From: Rhopalosiphum padi
Taxonomy: Eukaryota; Arthropoda; Insecta; Hemiptera; Aphididae
NCBI RefSeq assembly: GCF_020882245.1
Contig: NW_026869996.1
Span: 3,395,592-3,459,591 of the forward strand
Direction of reading: 5' to 3'
DNA: 64,000 bases
Both the position numbers and the translations under genes were made by a program. A model generated the notes under the pieces. It was not told the origin of the DNA. It worked only from the letters and a program-made list of their open reading frames with translations, and did not search any database. This document shows positions 11,827 through 25,650 of this stretch, in pieces. The stretch's first letter is position 1, and each line of letters starts with the position of its first letter.

Positions 11827-12647
11827 TTAAGGAAAAATATTAAATTTAATGTATTTGATGGTATTAAATCGTTTATTATTGGGGGTTGTTAAGGAAAAAT
11901 TTTAAATTTAATTTAATTGATGGATTTAAAGCGGTTTTTATGGGGTTTTTTGATGAATTAATGGTATTTTTAATTAATTTTAAGGAAATTTATGGTGTTT
12001 AATCATTTATTTTGGGGGTTTGTTAAGAAAATTGTTAAATTTAATTTAATTGATGGTTTTAAATCGGTTTTTATGGGGTTTTTTAATGAATTAATGGTAT
12101 TTTTAATTAATTTTAAGGAAATTTCTGGTTTTTAATCATTTATTATGGGGGTTTGTTAAGGAAAAATGTTAAATTTAATTTATTTGATGGATTTAAAGCG
12201 GTTTTTTGATGAATTAATGGTATTTTTAATAAATTTTTGGTTTTTAATCATTTATTATGGGGGTTTGTTAAGGAAAAATGTTAAATATAATTTATTTGAT
12301 GGATTTAAAGCGGTTTTTATGGGGTTTTTTGATGAATTAATGGTATTTTTAATTAATTTTAAGGAAATTTATGGTGTTTAATCATTTATTATGGGGGTTT
12401 GTTAAGAAAATTGTTAAATTTAATTTAATTGATGGTTATAAATCGGTTTTTATGGGGTTTTTTAATGAATTAATGGTATTTTTAATTAATTTTAAGGAAA
12501 TTTCTGGTTTTTAATCATTTATTATGGGGGGTTGTTAAGGAAAAATGTTAAATTTAATTTATTTGATGGATTTAAAGCGGTTTTTTGATGAATTAATGGT
12601 ATTTTTTAATAAATTTCTGGTTTTAAATCATTTATTATGGGGGTTTG

Positions 12648-14487
12648 TTAAGGAAAAATATTAAATTTAATGTATTTGATGGTATTAAATCGTTTATTAT
12701 TGGGGGTTGTTAAGGAAAAATTTTAAATTTAATTTAATTGATGGATTTAAAGCGGTTTTTATGGGGTTTTTTTGATGAATAAATGGTATTTTTAATTAAT
12801 TTTAAGGAAATTTCTGGTTTTTAATCATATATTATGGGTGTTTTGTTAAGGAAAAATGTTAAATTTAATTTATTTGATGGATTTAAAGCGGTTTTTTGAT
12901 GAATTAATGGTATTTTTTAATAAATTTCTGGTTTTTAATAATTTATTATGGGGGTTTGTTAAGGAAAAATGTTAAATTTATTATATTTGATGGATTTAAA
13001 GCAGTTTTTTGATGAATTAATGGTATTTTTAATAAATTTCATGAATTTATGGTTTTTTTAATACTTTTTAAGGAAATTTCTGGTTTTAAATCATTTATTA
13101 TGGGGGTTTGTTAAGGAAAAATATTAAATTTAATGTATTTGATGGTATTAAATCGTTTATTATTGGGGGTTGTTAAGGAAAAATTTTAAATTTAATTTAA
13201 TTGATGGATTTAAAGCGGTTTTTATGGGGTTTTTTTGATGAATTAATGGTATTTTTAATTAATTTTAAGGAAATTTCTGGTTTTTAATCATTTATTATAG
13301 GGGTTTGTTAAGGAAATATGTTAAATTTATTTTAATTGATGGATTTAAAGCGGTTTTTATGGGGTTTTTTGATGAATTAATGGTATTTTTAATAAATTTT
13401 AAGGAAATTTCTGGTTTTTAATCATATATTACGGGTGTTTTGTTAAGGAAAAATGTTAAATTTAATTTATTTGATGGATTTAAAGCGGTTTTTTGATGAA
13501 TTAATGGTATTTTTAATAAATTTCTGGTTTTTAATCATTTATTATGGGGGTTTGTTAAGGAAAAATGTTAAATTTAATTTATTTGATGGATTTAAAGCGG
13601 TTTTTATGGGGTTTTTTGATGAATTAATGGTATTTTTAATAAATTTTAAGGAAATTTCTGGTTTTTAATCTTTTATTATGGGGGTTTGTTAAGGAAAAAT
13701 GTTAAATTTAATTTAATGGATGGATATAAAGCAGTTTTTTGATGAATTAATAATATTTTTAATAAATTTCAAGGAAATTTCTGGTTTTTAATCATTTATT
13801 ATGGGGGTATGTTAAGGAAAAATGTTAAATTTAATTTATTTGATGGATTTAAAGCGGTTTTTTGATGAATTAATGGTATTTTTAATAAATTTCATGAATT
13901 TATGGTTTTTTTAATACTTTTTAAGGAAATTTCTGGTTTTAAATCATTTATTATGGGGGTTTGTTAAGGAAAAATATTAAATTTAATGTATTTGATGGTA
14001 TTAAATCGTTTATTATTGGGGGTTGTTAAGGAAAAATTTTAAATTTAATTTAATTGATGGATTTAAAGCGGTTTTTATGGGGTTTTTTGATGAATTAATG
14101 GTATTTTTAATTAATTTTAAGGAAATTTCTGGTTTTTAATCATATATTATGGGTGTTTTGTTAAGGAAAAATGTTAAATTTAATTTATTTGATGGATTTA
14201 AAGCGGTTTTTTGATGAATTAATGGTATTTTTTAATAAATTTCTGGTTTTTAATAATTTATTATGGGGGTTTGTTAAGGAAAAATGTTAAATTTATTATA
14301 TTTGATGGATTTAAAGCAGTTTTTTGATGAATTAATGGTATTTTTAATAAATTTCATGAATTTATGGTTTTTTTAATACTTTTTAAGGAAATTTCTGGTT
14401 TTAAATCATTTATTATGGGGGTTTGTTAAGGAAAAATATTAAATTTAATGTATTTGATGGTATTAAATCGTTTATTATTGGGGGTTG
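12648..14487 (+). repeat. HOR-2 copy 1 (1.84 kb, 16 monomers)
   Basis: Order 62, 136, 113, 152, 62, 135, 135, 112, 134, 123, 152, 62, 135, 113, 152, 62. Shares three rare variants with copy 2: gatgaataaatgg (near 12779), atattacgggtg (13432) and gggggtatgttaagg (13803). Confidence 0.87.
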
Positions 14488-14953
14488 TTAAGGAAAAATT
14501 TTAAATTTAATTTATTTGATGGATTTAAAGCGGTTTTTTGATGAATTAATGGTATTTTTTAATAAATTTCTGGTTTTTATTTAATAATTTATTATGGGGG
14601 TTTGTTAAGGAAAAATGTTAAATTTATTATATTTGATGGATTTAAAGCAGTTTTTTGATGAATTAATGGTATTTTTAATAAATTTCATGAATTTATGGTT
14701 TTTTTAATACTTTTTAAGGAAATTTCTGGTTTTAAATCATTTATTATGGGGGTTTGTTAAGGAAAAATATTAAATTTAATGTATTTGATGGTATTAAATC
14801 GTTTATTATTGGGGGTTGTTAAGGAAAAATTTTAAATTTAATTTAATTGATGGATTTAAAGCGGTTTTTATGGGGTTTTTTTGATGAATTAATGGTATTT
14901 TTAATTAATTTTAAGGAAATTTATGGTGTTTAATCATTTATTTTGGGGGTTTG

Positions 14954-15065
14954 TTAAGAAAATTGTTAAATTTAATTTAATTGATGGTTTTAAAAGCGGT
15001 TTTTTGATGAATTAATGGTATTTTTAATAAATTTTTGGTTTTAAATCATTTATTATGGGGGTTTG
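14954..15065 (+). repeat. Chimeric 112-bp monomer at a duplication edge
   Basis: Begins as the ttaagaaaattg, gatggttttaaa type and continues as the aaagcggttttttgatg 112-bp type, with the hybrid join gatggttttaaaagcgg. It lies immediately before HOR-2 copy 2 and probably marks the exchange point. Confidence 0.75.
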
Positions 15066-16912
15066 TTAAGGAAAAATATTAAATTTAATGTATTTGATGG
15101 TATTAAATCGTTTATTATTGGGGGTTGTTAAGGAAAAATTTTAAATTTAATTTAATTGATGGATTTAAAGCGGTTTTTATGGGGTTTTTTTGATGAATAA
15201 ATGGTATTTTTAATTAATTTTAAGGAAATTTCTGGTTTTTAATCATATATTATGGGTGTTTTGTTAAGGAAAAATGTTAAATTTAATTTATTTGATGGAT
15301 TTAAAGCGGTTTTTTTGATGAATTAATGGTATTTTTTAATAAATTTCTGGTTTTTAATAATTTATTATGGGGGTTTGTTAAGGAAAAATGTTTAAATTTA
15401 TTATATTTGATGGATTTAAAGCAGTTTTTTGATGAATTAATGGTATTTTTAATAAATTTCATGAATTTATGGTTTTTTTAATACTTTTTAAGGAAATTTC
15501 TGGTTTTAAATCATTTATTATGGGGGTTTGTTAAGGAAAAATATTAAATTTAATGTATTTGATGGTATTAAATCGTTTATTATTGGGGGTTGTTAAGGAA
15601 AAATTTTAAATTTAATTTAATTGATGGATTTAAAGCGGTTTTTATGGGGTTTTTTGATGAATTAATGGTATTTTTAATTAAATTTAAGGAAATTTCTGGT
15701 TTTTAATCATTTATTATAGGGGTTTGTTAAGGAAATATGTTAAATTTATTTTAATTGATGGATTTTAAAGCGGTTTTTTATGGGGTTTTTTGATGAATTA
15801 ATGGTATTTTTAATAAATTTTAAGGAAATTTCTGGTTTTTTAATCATATATTACGGGTGTTTTGTTAAGGAAAAATGTTAAATTTAATTTATTTGATGGA
15901 TTTAAAGCGGTTTTTTGATGAATTAATGGTATTTTTAATAAATTTCTGGTTTTTAATCATTTATTATGGGGGTTTGTTAAGGAAAAATGTTAAATTTAAT
16001 TTATTTGATGGATTTAAAGCGGTTTTTATGGGGTTTTTTGATGAATTAATGGTATTTTTAATAAATTTTAAGGAAATTTCTGGTTTTTAATCTTTTATTA
16101 TGGGGGTTTGTTAAGGAAAAATGTTAAATTTAATTTAATGGATGGATATAAAGCAGTTTTTTGATGAATTAATAATATTTTTAATAAATTTCAAGGAAAT
16201 TTCTGGTTTTTAATCATTTATTATGGGGGTATGTTAAGGAAAAATGTTAAATTTAATTTATTTGATGGATTTAAAGCGGTTTTTTGATGAATTAATGGTA
16301 TTTTTAATAAATTTCATGAATTTATGGTTTTTTTTAATACTTTTTTAAGGAAATTTCTGGTTTTAAATCATTTATTATGGGGGTTTGTTAAGGAAAAATA
16401 TTAAATTTAATGTATTTGATGGTATTAAATCGTTTATTATTGGGGGTTGTTAAGGAAAAATTTTAAATTTAATTTAATTGATGGATTTAAAGCGGTTTTT
16501 TATGGGGTTTTTTGATGAATTAATGGTATTTTTAATTAATTTTAAGGAAATTTCTGGTTTTTAATCATATATTATGGGTGTTTTGTTAAGGAAAAATGTT
16601 AAATTTAATTTATTTGATGGATTTAAAGCGGTTTTTTGATGAATTAATGGTATTTTTTAATAAATTTCTGGTTTTTAATAATTTATTATGGGGGTTTGTT
16701 AAGGAAAAATGTTAAATTTATTATATTTGATGGATTTAAAGCAGTTTTTTGATGAATTAATGGTATTTTTAATAAATTTCATGAATTTATGGTTTTTTTA
16801 ATACTTTTTAAGGAAATTTCTGGTTTTAAATCATTTATTATGGGGGTTTGTTAAGGAAAAATATTAAATTTAATGTATTTGATGGTATTAAATCGTTTAT
16901 TATTGGGGGTTG
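15066..16912 (+). repeat. HOR-2 copy 2
   Basis: Order 62, 136, 114, 153, 62, 134, 138, 112, 134, 123, 154, 62, 136, 113, 152, 62, with the rare variants of copy 1 at 15197, 15854 and 16226. It is separated from copy 1 by 578 bp of the same satellite. Confidence 0.87.
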
Positions 16913-17554
16913 TTAAGGAAAAATTTTAAATTTAATTTAATTGATGGATTTAAAGCGGTTTTTTATGGGGTTTTTTTGATGAATTAATGGTATTTTTAAT
17001 TAATTTTAAGGAAATTTCTGGTTTTTAATCATTTATTATAGGGGTTTGTTAAGGAAATATGTTAAATTTATTTTAATTGATGGATTTAAAGCGGTTTTTA
17101 TGGGGTTTTTTGATGAATTAATGGTATTTTTAATAAATTTTAAGGAAATTTCTGGTTTTTAATCATATATTATGGGTGTTTTGTTAAGGAAAAATGTTTA
17201 AATTTAATTTATTTGATGGATTTAAAGCGGTTTTTTGATGAATAAATGGTATTTTTAATAAATTTCTGGTTTTTAATCATTTATTATGGGGGTTTGTTAA
17301 GGAAAAATGTTAAATTTAATTTATTTGATGGATTTAAAGCGGTTTTTATGGGGTTTTTTGATGAATTAATGGTATTTTTAATTAATTTTAAGGAAATTTC
17401 TGGTTTTTAATCTTTTATTATGGGGGTTTGTTAAGGAAAAATGTTAAATTTAATTTAATGGATGGATTATAAAGCAGTTTTTTGATGAATTAATAATATT
17501 TTTAATAAATTTCAAGGAAATTTCTGGTTTTTAATCATTTATTATGGGGGTTTG

Positions 17555-18315
17555 TTAAGGAAAAATGTTAAATTTAATTTATATGATGGATTTAAAGCGG
17601 TTTTTTTGATGAATTAATGGTATTTTTTAATAAATTTCTGGTTTTTAATCATTTATTATGGGGGTTTGTTAAGGAAAAATGTTAAATATAATTTATTTGA
17701 TGGATTTTAAAGCGGTTTTTATGGGGTTTTTTGATGAATTAATGGTATTTTTAATTAATTTTAAGGAAATTTATGATGTTTAATCATTTATTATGGGGGT
17801 TTGTTAAGAAAATTGTTAAATTTAATTTAATTGATGGTTATAAATCGGTTTTTTATGGGGTTTTTTTAATGAATTAATGGTATTTTTAATTAATTTTAAG
17901 GAAATTTCTGGTTTTTAATCATATATTATGGGGGTTTGTTAAGGAAAAATGTTAAATTTAATTTATTTCATAGATTTAAATCAATAATTATGGGGTTTTT
18001 TGACGAATTAATGGTTTTTAATTAATTTTAAGGAAATTTATGGTGTTTAATCATTTATTATGGGGGTTTGTTAAGAAAAAATGTTAAATTTAATTTATTT
18101 GATGGATTTAAAGCGGTTTTTTGATGAATTAATGGTATTTTTAATAAATTTCTGGTTTTTAATCATTTATTATGGGGGTTTGTTAAGAAAATTGTTAAAT
18201 TTAATTTAATTGATGGTTATAAATCGGTTTTTATGGGGTTTTTTAATGAATTAATGGTATTTTTAATTAATTTTAAGGAAATTTCTGGTTTTTAATCATT
18301 TATTATGGGGGTTTG
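17555..18315 (+). repeat. ~0.76-kb segment, copy 1, with one B-type monomer
   Basis: Lengths 114, 135, 135, 132, 112, 133. The fourth monomer (17939-18070) is B-like: ttcatagatttaaatcaata and ttttgacgaattaatgg. Matches 19535-20292 at an offset of 1977-1980 bp. Confidence 0.8.
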
Positions 18316-19915
18316 TTAAGGAAATATGTTAAATTTAATTTAATTGATGGATTTAAAGCGGTTTTTTGATGAATTAATGGTATTTTTAATAAATTTCATG
18401 AATTTATGGTTTTTTTAATACTTTTTAAGGAAATTTCTGGTTTTTAAATCATTTATTATGGGGGTTTGTTAAGGAAAAAATATTAAATTTAATGTATTTG
18501 ATGGTATTAAATCGTTTATTATTGGGGGTTGTTAAGGAAAAATTTTAAATTTAATTTAATTGATGGATTTAAAGCGGTTTTTATGGGGTTTTTTTGATGA
18601 ATTAATGGTATTTTTAATTAATTTTAAGGAAATTTCTGGTTTTTAATCATATATTATGGGTGTTTTGTTAAGGAAAAATGTTAAATTTAATTTATTTGAT
18701 GGATTTAAAGCGGTTTTTTGATGAATTAATGGTATTTTTTAATAAATTTCTGGTTTTTAATAATTTATTATGGGGGTTTGTTAAGGAAAAATGTTAAATT
18801 TATTATATTTGATGGATTTAAAGCAGTTTTTTGATGAATTAATGGTATTTTTAATAAATTTCATGAATTTATGGTTTTTTTAATACTTTTTAAGGAAATT
18901 TCTGGTTTTTAAATCATTTATTATGGGGGTTTGTTAAGGAAAAATGTTAAATTTAATTTATTTGATGGATTTAAAGCGGTTTTTTTGATGAATTAATGGT
19001 ATTTTTAATAAATTTCTGGTTTTTAATCATTTATTATGGGTGTTTTGTTAAGGAAAAATGTTAAATTTAATTTATTTGATGGATTTAAAGCGGTGTTTTT
19101 TGATGAATTAATGGTATTTTTAATAAATTTTTGGTTTTTAATCATTTATTATGGGGGTTTGTTAAGGAAAAATGTTAAATATAATTTATTTGATGGATTT
19201 AAAGCGGTTTTTTATGGGGTTTTTTGATGAATTAATGGTATTTTTTAATTAATTTTAAGGAAATTTCTGGTTTTTAATCTTTTATTATGGGGGTTTGTTA
19301 AGGAAAAATGTTAAATTTAATTTAATGGATGGATATAAAGCAGTTTTTTTGATGAATTAATAATATTTTTAATAAATTTCAAGGAAATTTCTGGTTTTTA
19401 ATCATTTATTATGGGGGTTTGTTAAGGAAAAATGTTAAATTTAATTTATTTGATGGATTTAAAGCGGTTTTTTGATGAATTAATGGTATTTTTAATAAAT
19501 TTCTGGTTTGTAATCATTTATTATGGGTGTTTTGTTAAGGAAAAATGTTAAATTTAATTTATATGATGGATTTAAAGCGGTTTTTTTGATGAATTAATGG
19601 TATTTTTAATAAATTTCTGGTTTTTAATCATTTATTATGGGGGTTTGTTAAGGAAAAATGTTAAATATAATTTATTTGATGGATTTAAAGCGGTTTTTAT
19701 GGGGTTTTTTGATGAATTAATGGTATTTTTAATTAATTTTAAGGAAATTTATGATGTTTAATCATTTATTATGGGGGTTTGTTAAGAAAATTGTTAAATT
19801 TAATTTAATTGATGGTTATAAATCGGTTTTTATGGGGTTTTTTTAATGAATTAATGGTATTTTTAATTAATTTTAAGGAAATTTCTGGTTTTTAATCATA
19901 TATTATGGGGGTTTG
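18316..19915 (+). repeat. HOR-1 in permuted order
   Basis: 18316-18933 has the HOR-1 tail order (153, 63, 136, 113, 153 bp) and 18934-19915 has the head order (114, 114, 136, 124, 113, 113, 134, 134 bp) with the same markers. Joined tail to head, this is the same 13-monomer unit entered at another phase. Confidence 0.75.
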
Positions 19916-20292
19916 TTAAGGAAAAATGTTAAATTTAATTTATTTCATAGATTTAAATCAATAATTATGGGGTTTTTTGACGAATTAATGGTTTTTAATT
20001 AATTTTAAGGAAATTTATGGTGTTTAATCATTTATTATGGGGGTTTGTTAAGAAAAAATGTTAAATTTAATTTATTTGATGGATTTAAAGCGGTTTTTTG
20101 ATGAATTAATGGTATTTTTAATAAATTTCTGGTTTTTAATCATTTATTATGGGGGTTTGTTAAGAAAATTGTTAAATTTAATTTAATTGATGGTTATAAA
20201 TCGGTTTTTATGGGGTTTTTTAATGAATTAATGGTATTTTTAATTAATTTTAAGGAAATTTCTGGTTTTTAATCATTTATTATGGGGGTTTG
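19535..20292 (+). repeat. ~0.76-kb segment, copy 2, with one B-type monomer
   Basis: Lengths 113, 134, 134, 132, 112, 133. The B-like monomer is 19916-20047 and carries the same ttcatag and gacgaatt marks. Confidence 0.8.
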
Positions 20293-22263
20293 TTAAGGAA
20301 ATATGTTAAATTTAATTTAATTGATGGATTTAAAGCGGTTTTTTATGGGGTTTTTTGATGAATTAATGGTATTTTTAATAAATTTCAAGGAAATTTCTGG
20401 TTTTTAATCATATATTATGGGTGTTTTGTTAAGGAAAAATGTTAAATTTAATTTATTTGATGGATTTAAAGCGGTTTTTTTGATGAATTAATGGTATTTT
20501 TTAATAAATTTCTGGTTTTTAATCATTTATTATGGGGGTTTGTTAAGGAAAAATGTTAAATTTATTATATTTGATGGATTTAAAGCAGTTTTTTGATGAA
20601 TTAATGGTATTTTTAATAAATTTCATGAATTTATGGTTTTTTTAATACTTTTTAAGGAAATTTCTGGTTTTAAATCATTTATTATAGGGGTTTGTTAAGG
20701 AAAAATATTAAATTTAATGTATTTGATGGTATTAAATCGTTTATTATTGGGGGTTGTTAAGGAAAAATGTTAAATTTAATTTAATTGATGGATTTTAAAG
20801 CGGTTTTTATGGGGTTTTTTGATGAATTAATGGTATTTTTAATAAATTTTAAGGAAATTTCTGGTTTTTAATCATATATTATGGGTGTTTTGTTAAGGAA
20901 AAATGTTAAATTTAATTTATTTGATGGATTTTAAAGCGGTTTTTTTGATGAATTAATATTATTTTTAATAAATTTCTGGTTTTTAATCATTTATTATGGG
21001 GGGTTGTTAAGGAAAAATGTTAAATTTAATTTATTTCATAGATTTAAATCAATTATTATGGGGTTTTTTTTGACGAATTAATGGTTTTTTTTAATTCATT
21101 TTAAGGAAATTTCTGGTTTTTTAATCATTTATTATGGGGGTTTGTTATGGAAAAAATGTTAAATTTAATTTATTTGATGGATTTAAATCAATTATTATGG
21201 GTTTTTTTTGATGAATTAATGGTTTTTTTTAATACATATTAAGGAAATTTCTGGTTTTTAATCATTTATTATGGGGGTTTGTTTAGGAAAAATGTTAAAT
21301 TTAATGTATTTGATGGTTTTAAATCTTTATTATTGGGGGTTGTTAAGGAAAAATGTTAAATTTAATTTATTTGATGGTTTTAAATCGTTTATTATTGGGG
21401 GTTGTTAAGGAAAAAATGTTAAATTTAATTTATTTGACGGGTTTAAGTCAATTATTATGGAGTTTTTTGATGAATTAATGGTTTTTTTAATACATTTTAA
21501 GGAAATTTCTGGTTTTTAATCATTTATTATGGGGGGTTGTTAAGGAAAAATGTTAAATTTAATTTATTTCATAGATTTAAATCAATTTTATGGGGTTTAT
21601 TGATGAATTTATGGTTTTTTTTAATACATTTTAAGGAAATTTCTGGTTTTTAATAATTTATTTTGGGGGTTTGTTAAGGAAAAATGTTAAATTTAATTTA
21701 TTTGATGGATTTAAGTCAATTATTATGGAGTTTTTTAAAGAATTAATGGTATTTTTAATAAATTTTAAGGAAATTTCTGGTTTTTAATCTTTTATTATGG
21801 GGGTTTGTTAAGGAAAAATGTTAAATTTAATTTAATTGATGGATTTAAAGCAGTTTTTTGATGAATTAATAATATTTTTAATAAATTTCAAGGAGATTTC
21901 TGGTTTTTAATCATTTATTATGGGGGTTTGTTAAGGAAAAATGTTAAATTTAATTTATTTGATGGATTTAAGTCAATTATTATGGAGTTTTTTTATTAAT
22001 TTATGGTTTTTTTTAATACATTTTAAGGAAATTTCTGGTTTTTAATAATTTATTATGGGGTTTGTTAAGGAAAAATGTTAAATTTAATTTAATTGATGGA
22101 TTTAAATCAATTATTATGGGTTTTTTTTGATGAATTAACGGTTTTTTTTAATACATTTTAAGGAAGTTTCTGGTTTTTTAATCATTTATTATGGGGGTTT
22201 GTTATGGAAAAATGTTAAATTTAATTTATTTGATGGTTTTAAATCGTTTATTATTGTGGGTTG

Positions 22264-22399
22264 TTAAGGAAAAATGTTAAATTTAATTTATTTGACGGAT
22301 TTAAATCAATTATTATGGGGTTTTTTTGATGAATTAATGGTTTTTTTTAATACATTTTAAGGAAATTTCTGGTTTTTAATCATTTATTATGGGGGGTTG
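22264..22399 (+). repeat. Reference B-type monomer (136 bp)
   Basis: Carries tttgacggatttaaatcaat, then tattatgggg, gatgaattaatgg, aatacattttaaggaaattt, tctggtttttaatc and a six-G run. The gacgga (against gatgga) and aaatcaatt (against aaatcgg) variants are typical of block B. Confidence 0.85.
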
Positions 22400-23289
22400 T
22401 TAAGGAAAAATGTTAAATTTAATTTATTTCATAGATTTAAATCAATTTTATGGGGTTTATTGATGAATTTATGGTTTTTTTTTAATACATTTTAAGGAAA
22501 TTTCTGGTTTTTAATAATTTATTTTGGGGGTTTGTTAAGGAAAAATGTTAAATTTAATTTATTTGATGGATTTAAGTCAATTATTATGGAGTTTTTTGAA
22601 GAATTAATGGTATTTTTAATAAATTTTAAGGAAATTTCTGGTTTTTAATCTTTTATTATGGGGGTTTGTTAAGGAAAAATGTTAAATTTAATTTAATTGA
22701 TGGATTTAAAGCAGTTTTTTGATGAATTAATAATATTTTTAATAAATTTCAAGGAGATTTCTGGTTTTTAATCATTTATTATGGGGGTTTGTTAAGGAAA
22801 AAATGTTAAATTTAATTTATTTGATGGATTTAAAGCGGTTTTTTTGATGAATTAATGGTATTTTTAATAAATTTCTGGTTTTTAATCATTTATTATGGGT
22901 GTTTTGTTAAGGAAAAATGTTAAATTTAATTTATTTGATGGATTTAAAGCGGTTTTTTGATGAATTAATGGTATTTTTAATAAATTTCTGGTTTTTAATC
23001 ATTTATTATGGGGGTTTGTTAAGGAAAAATGTTAAATTTAATTTATTTGATGGATTTTAAAGCGGTTTTTTATGGGGTTTTTTGATGAATTAATGGTATT
23101 TTTAATTCATTTTAAGGAAATTTATGGTGTTTAATCATTTATTATGGGGGTTTGTTAAGAAAATTGTTAAATTTAATTTAATTGATGGTTTTAAATCGGT
23201 TTTTATGGGGTTTTTTTGATGAATTAATGGTATTTTTAATTAATTTTAAGGAAATTTCTGGTTTTTAATCATTTATTATGGGTGTTTTG

Positions 23290-25650
23290 TTAAGGAAAAA
23301 TGTTAAATTTAATTTATTTGATGGATTTAAAGCGGTTTTTTTGATGAATTAATGGTATTTTTAATAAATTTTAAGGAAATTTCTGGTTTTTAATCATTTA
23401 TTATGGGGGTTTGTTATGGAAAAATGTTAAATTTAATGTATTTGATGGTTTTAAATCGGTTATTATTGGGGGTTGTTAAGGAAAAATGTTAAATTTAATT
23501 TATTTGATGGATATAAATCAAATATTATGGGGTTTTTTGACGAATTAATGGTTTTTTTTTATAAATTTTAAGGAAATTTCTGGTTTTTAATCATTTATTA
23601 TGGGGGGTTGTTAAGGAAAAATGTTAAATTTAATTTAATTGATGGATTTTAAAGCGGTTTTTATGGGGTTTTTTGATGAATTAATGGTATTTTTAATAAA
23701 TTTTAAGGAAATTTCTGGTTTTTAATCATTTATTATGGGGGTTTGTTATGGAAAAATGTTAAATTTAATGTATTTGATGGTTTTAAATCGGTTATTATTG
23801 GGGGTTGTTAAGGAAAAATGTTAAATTTAATTTATTTGATGGATATAAATCAATTATTATGGGGTTTTTTTGATGAATTAATGGTTTTTTTTAATAAATT
23901 TTAAGGAAATTTCTGGTTTTTAATAATTTATTATGGGGTTTGTTAAGGAAAAATGTTAAATTTAATTTAATTGATGGAGTTAAATCAATTATTATGGGTT
24001 TTTTTGATGAATTAACGGTTTTTTTTAATACATTTTAAGGAAGTTTCTGGTTTTTAATCATTTATTATGGGGGTTTGTTATGGAAAAATGTTAAATTTAA
24101 TTTATTTGATGGTTTTAAATCGTTTATTATTGGGGGTTGTTAAGGAAAAATGTTAAATTTAATTTATTTGACGGATTTAAATCAATTATTATGGGGTTTT
24201 TTTGATGAATTAATGGTTTTTTTTTAATACATTTTAAGGAAATTTCTGGTTTTTAATCATTTATTATGGGGGGTTGTTAAGGAAAAATGTTAAATTTAAT
24301 TTATTTCATAGATTTAAATCAATTTTATGGGGTTTATTGATGAATTTATGGTTTTTTTTAATACATTTTAAGGAAATTTCTGGTTTTTAATAATTTATTT
24401 TGGGGGTTTGTTAAGGAAAAATGTTAAATTTAATTTATTTGATGGATTTAAGTCAATTATTATGGTGTTTTTTGAAGAATTAATGGTTATTTTAATAAAT
24501 TTTAAGGAAATTTCTGGTTTTTAATCTTTTATTATGGGGGTTTGTTAAGGAAAAATGTTAAATTTAATTTAATTGATGGATTTAAAGCAGTTTTTTGATG
24601 AATTAATAATATTTTTAATAAATTTCAAGGAAATTTCTGGTTTTTAATCATTTATTATGGGGGTTTGTTAAGGAAAAATGTTAAATTTAATTTATTTGAT
24701 GGATTTAAAGCGGTTTTTTTGATGAATTAATGGTATTTTTAATAAATTTCTGGTTTTTAATCATTTATTATGGGTGTTTTGTTAAGGAAAAATGTTAAAT
24801 TTAATTTATTTGATGGATTTAAAGCGGTTTTTTGATGAATTAATGGTATTTTTAATAAATTTCTGGTTTTTTAATCATTTATTATGGGGGGTTTGTTAAG
24901 GAAAAATGTTAAATTTAATTTATTTGATGGATTTAAAGCGGTTTTTATGGGGTTTTTTTGATGAATTAATGGTATTTTTAATTCATTTTAAGGAAATTTA
25001 TGGTGTTTAATCATTTATTATGGGGGTTTGTTAAGAAAATTGTTAAATTTAATTTAATTGATGGTTTTAAATCGGTTTTTATGGGGTTTTTTGATGAATT
25101 AATGGTATTTTTAATTAATTTTAAGGAAATTTCTGGTTTTTAATCATTTATTATGGGTGTTTTGTTAAGGAAAAATGTTAAATTTAATTTATTTGATGGA
25201 TTTAAAGCGGTTTTTTGATGAATTAATGGTATTTTTAATAAATTTTAAGGAAATTTCTGGTTTTTAATCATTTATTATGGGGGTTTGTTATGGAAAAATG
25301 TTAAATTTAATGTATTTGATGGTTTTAAATCGGTTATTATTGGGGGTTGTTAAGGAAAAATGTTAAATTTAATTTATTTGATGGATATAAATCAATTATT
25401 ATGGGGTTTTTTTGATGAATTAATGGTTTTTTTTTATAAATTTTAAGGAAATTTATGGTGTTTAATCATTTATTATGGGGGTTGTTAAGGAAAAATGTTA
25501 AATTTAATTTATTTGATGGATTTAAAGGGTTTTTTTTTGGGTTTTTTGATGAATTAATGGTTTTTTTAATACATTTTAAGGAAATTTCTGGTTTTTAATC
25601 ATTTATTATGGGGGGTTGTTAAGGAAAAATGTTAAATTTAATTTAATTGA
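23290..25650 (+). repeat. HOR-3 copy 1 (repeat period about 2.57 kb)
   Basis: Shares with the next copy the rare mark gatggagttaaatc (23973 against 26549), the ttcatag monomer (24314 against 26888), aatcttttatt (24525 against 27098) and the aaaggg T-run monomer (25525 against 28095). Homology stops near 25654, where this copy continues aaatcaatt and the next aaagcgg. Confidence 0.8.

Larger units (their letters stand above)
1..21006 (+). repeat. Block A: aaagcgg-type monomers in homogeneous higher-order repeats
   Basis: Most monomers carry gatggatttaaagcgg, or aaagcag, followed by gatgaattaatggtattttt. Five length classes (62, 112-113, 122-123, 133-136, 151-153 bp) appear in fixed orders that repeat as higher-order units. 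Copies differ almost only by T-run length. Two isolated B-type monomers occur, at 17939-18070 and 19916-20047. The block ends at the monomer start 21007, where ttcatag and aaatcaatt variants become frequent. The edge is a change of monomer population, not a break in the array. Confidence 0.9.
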
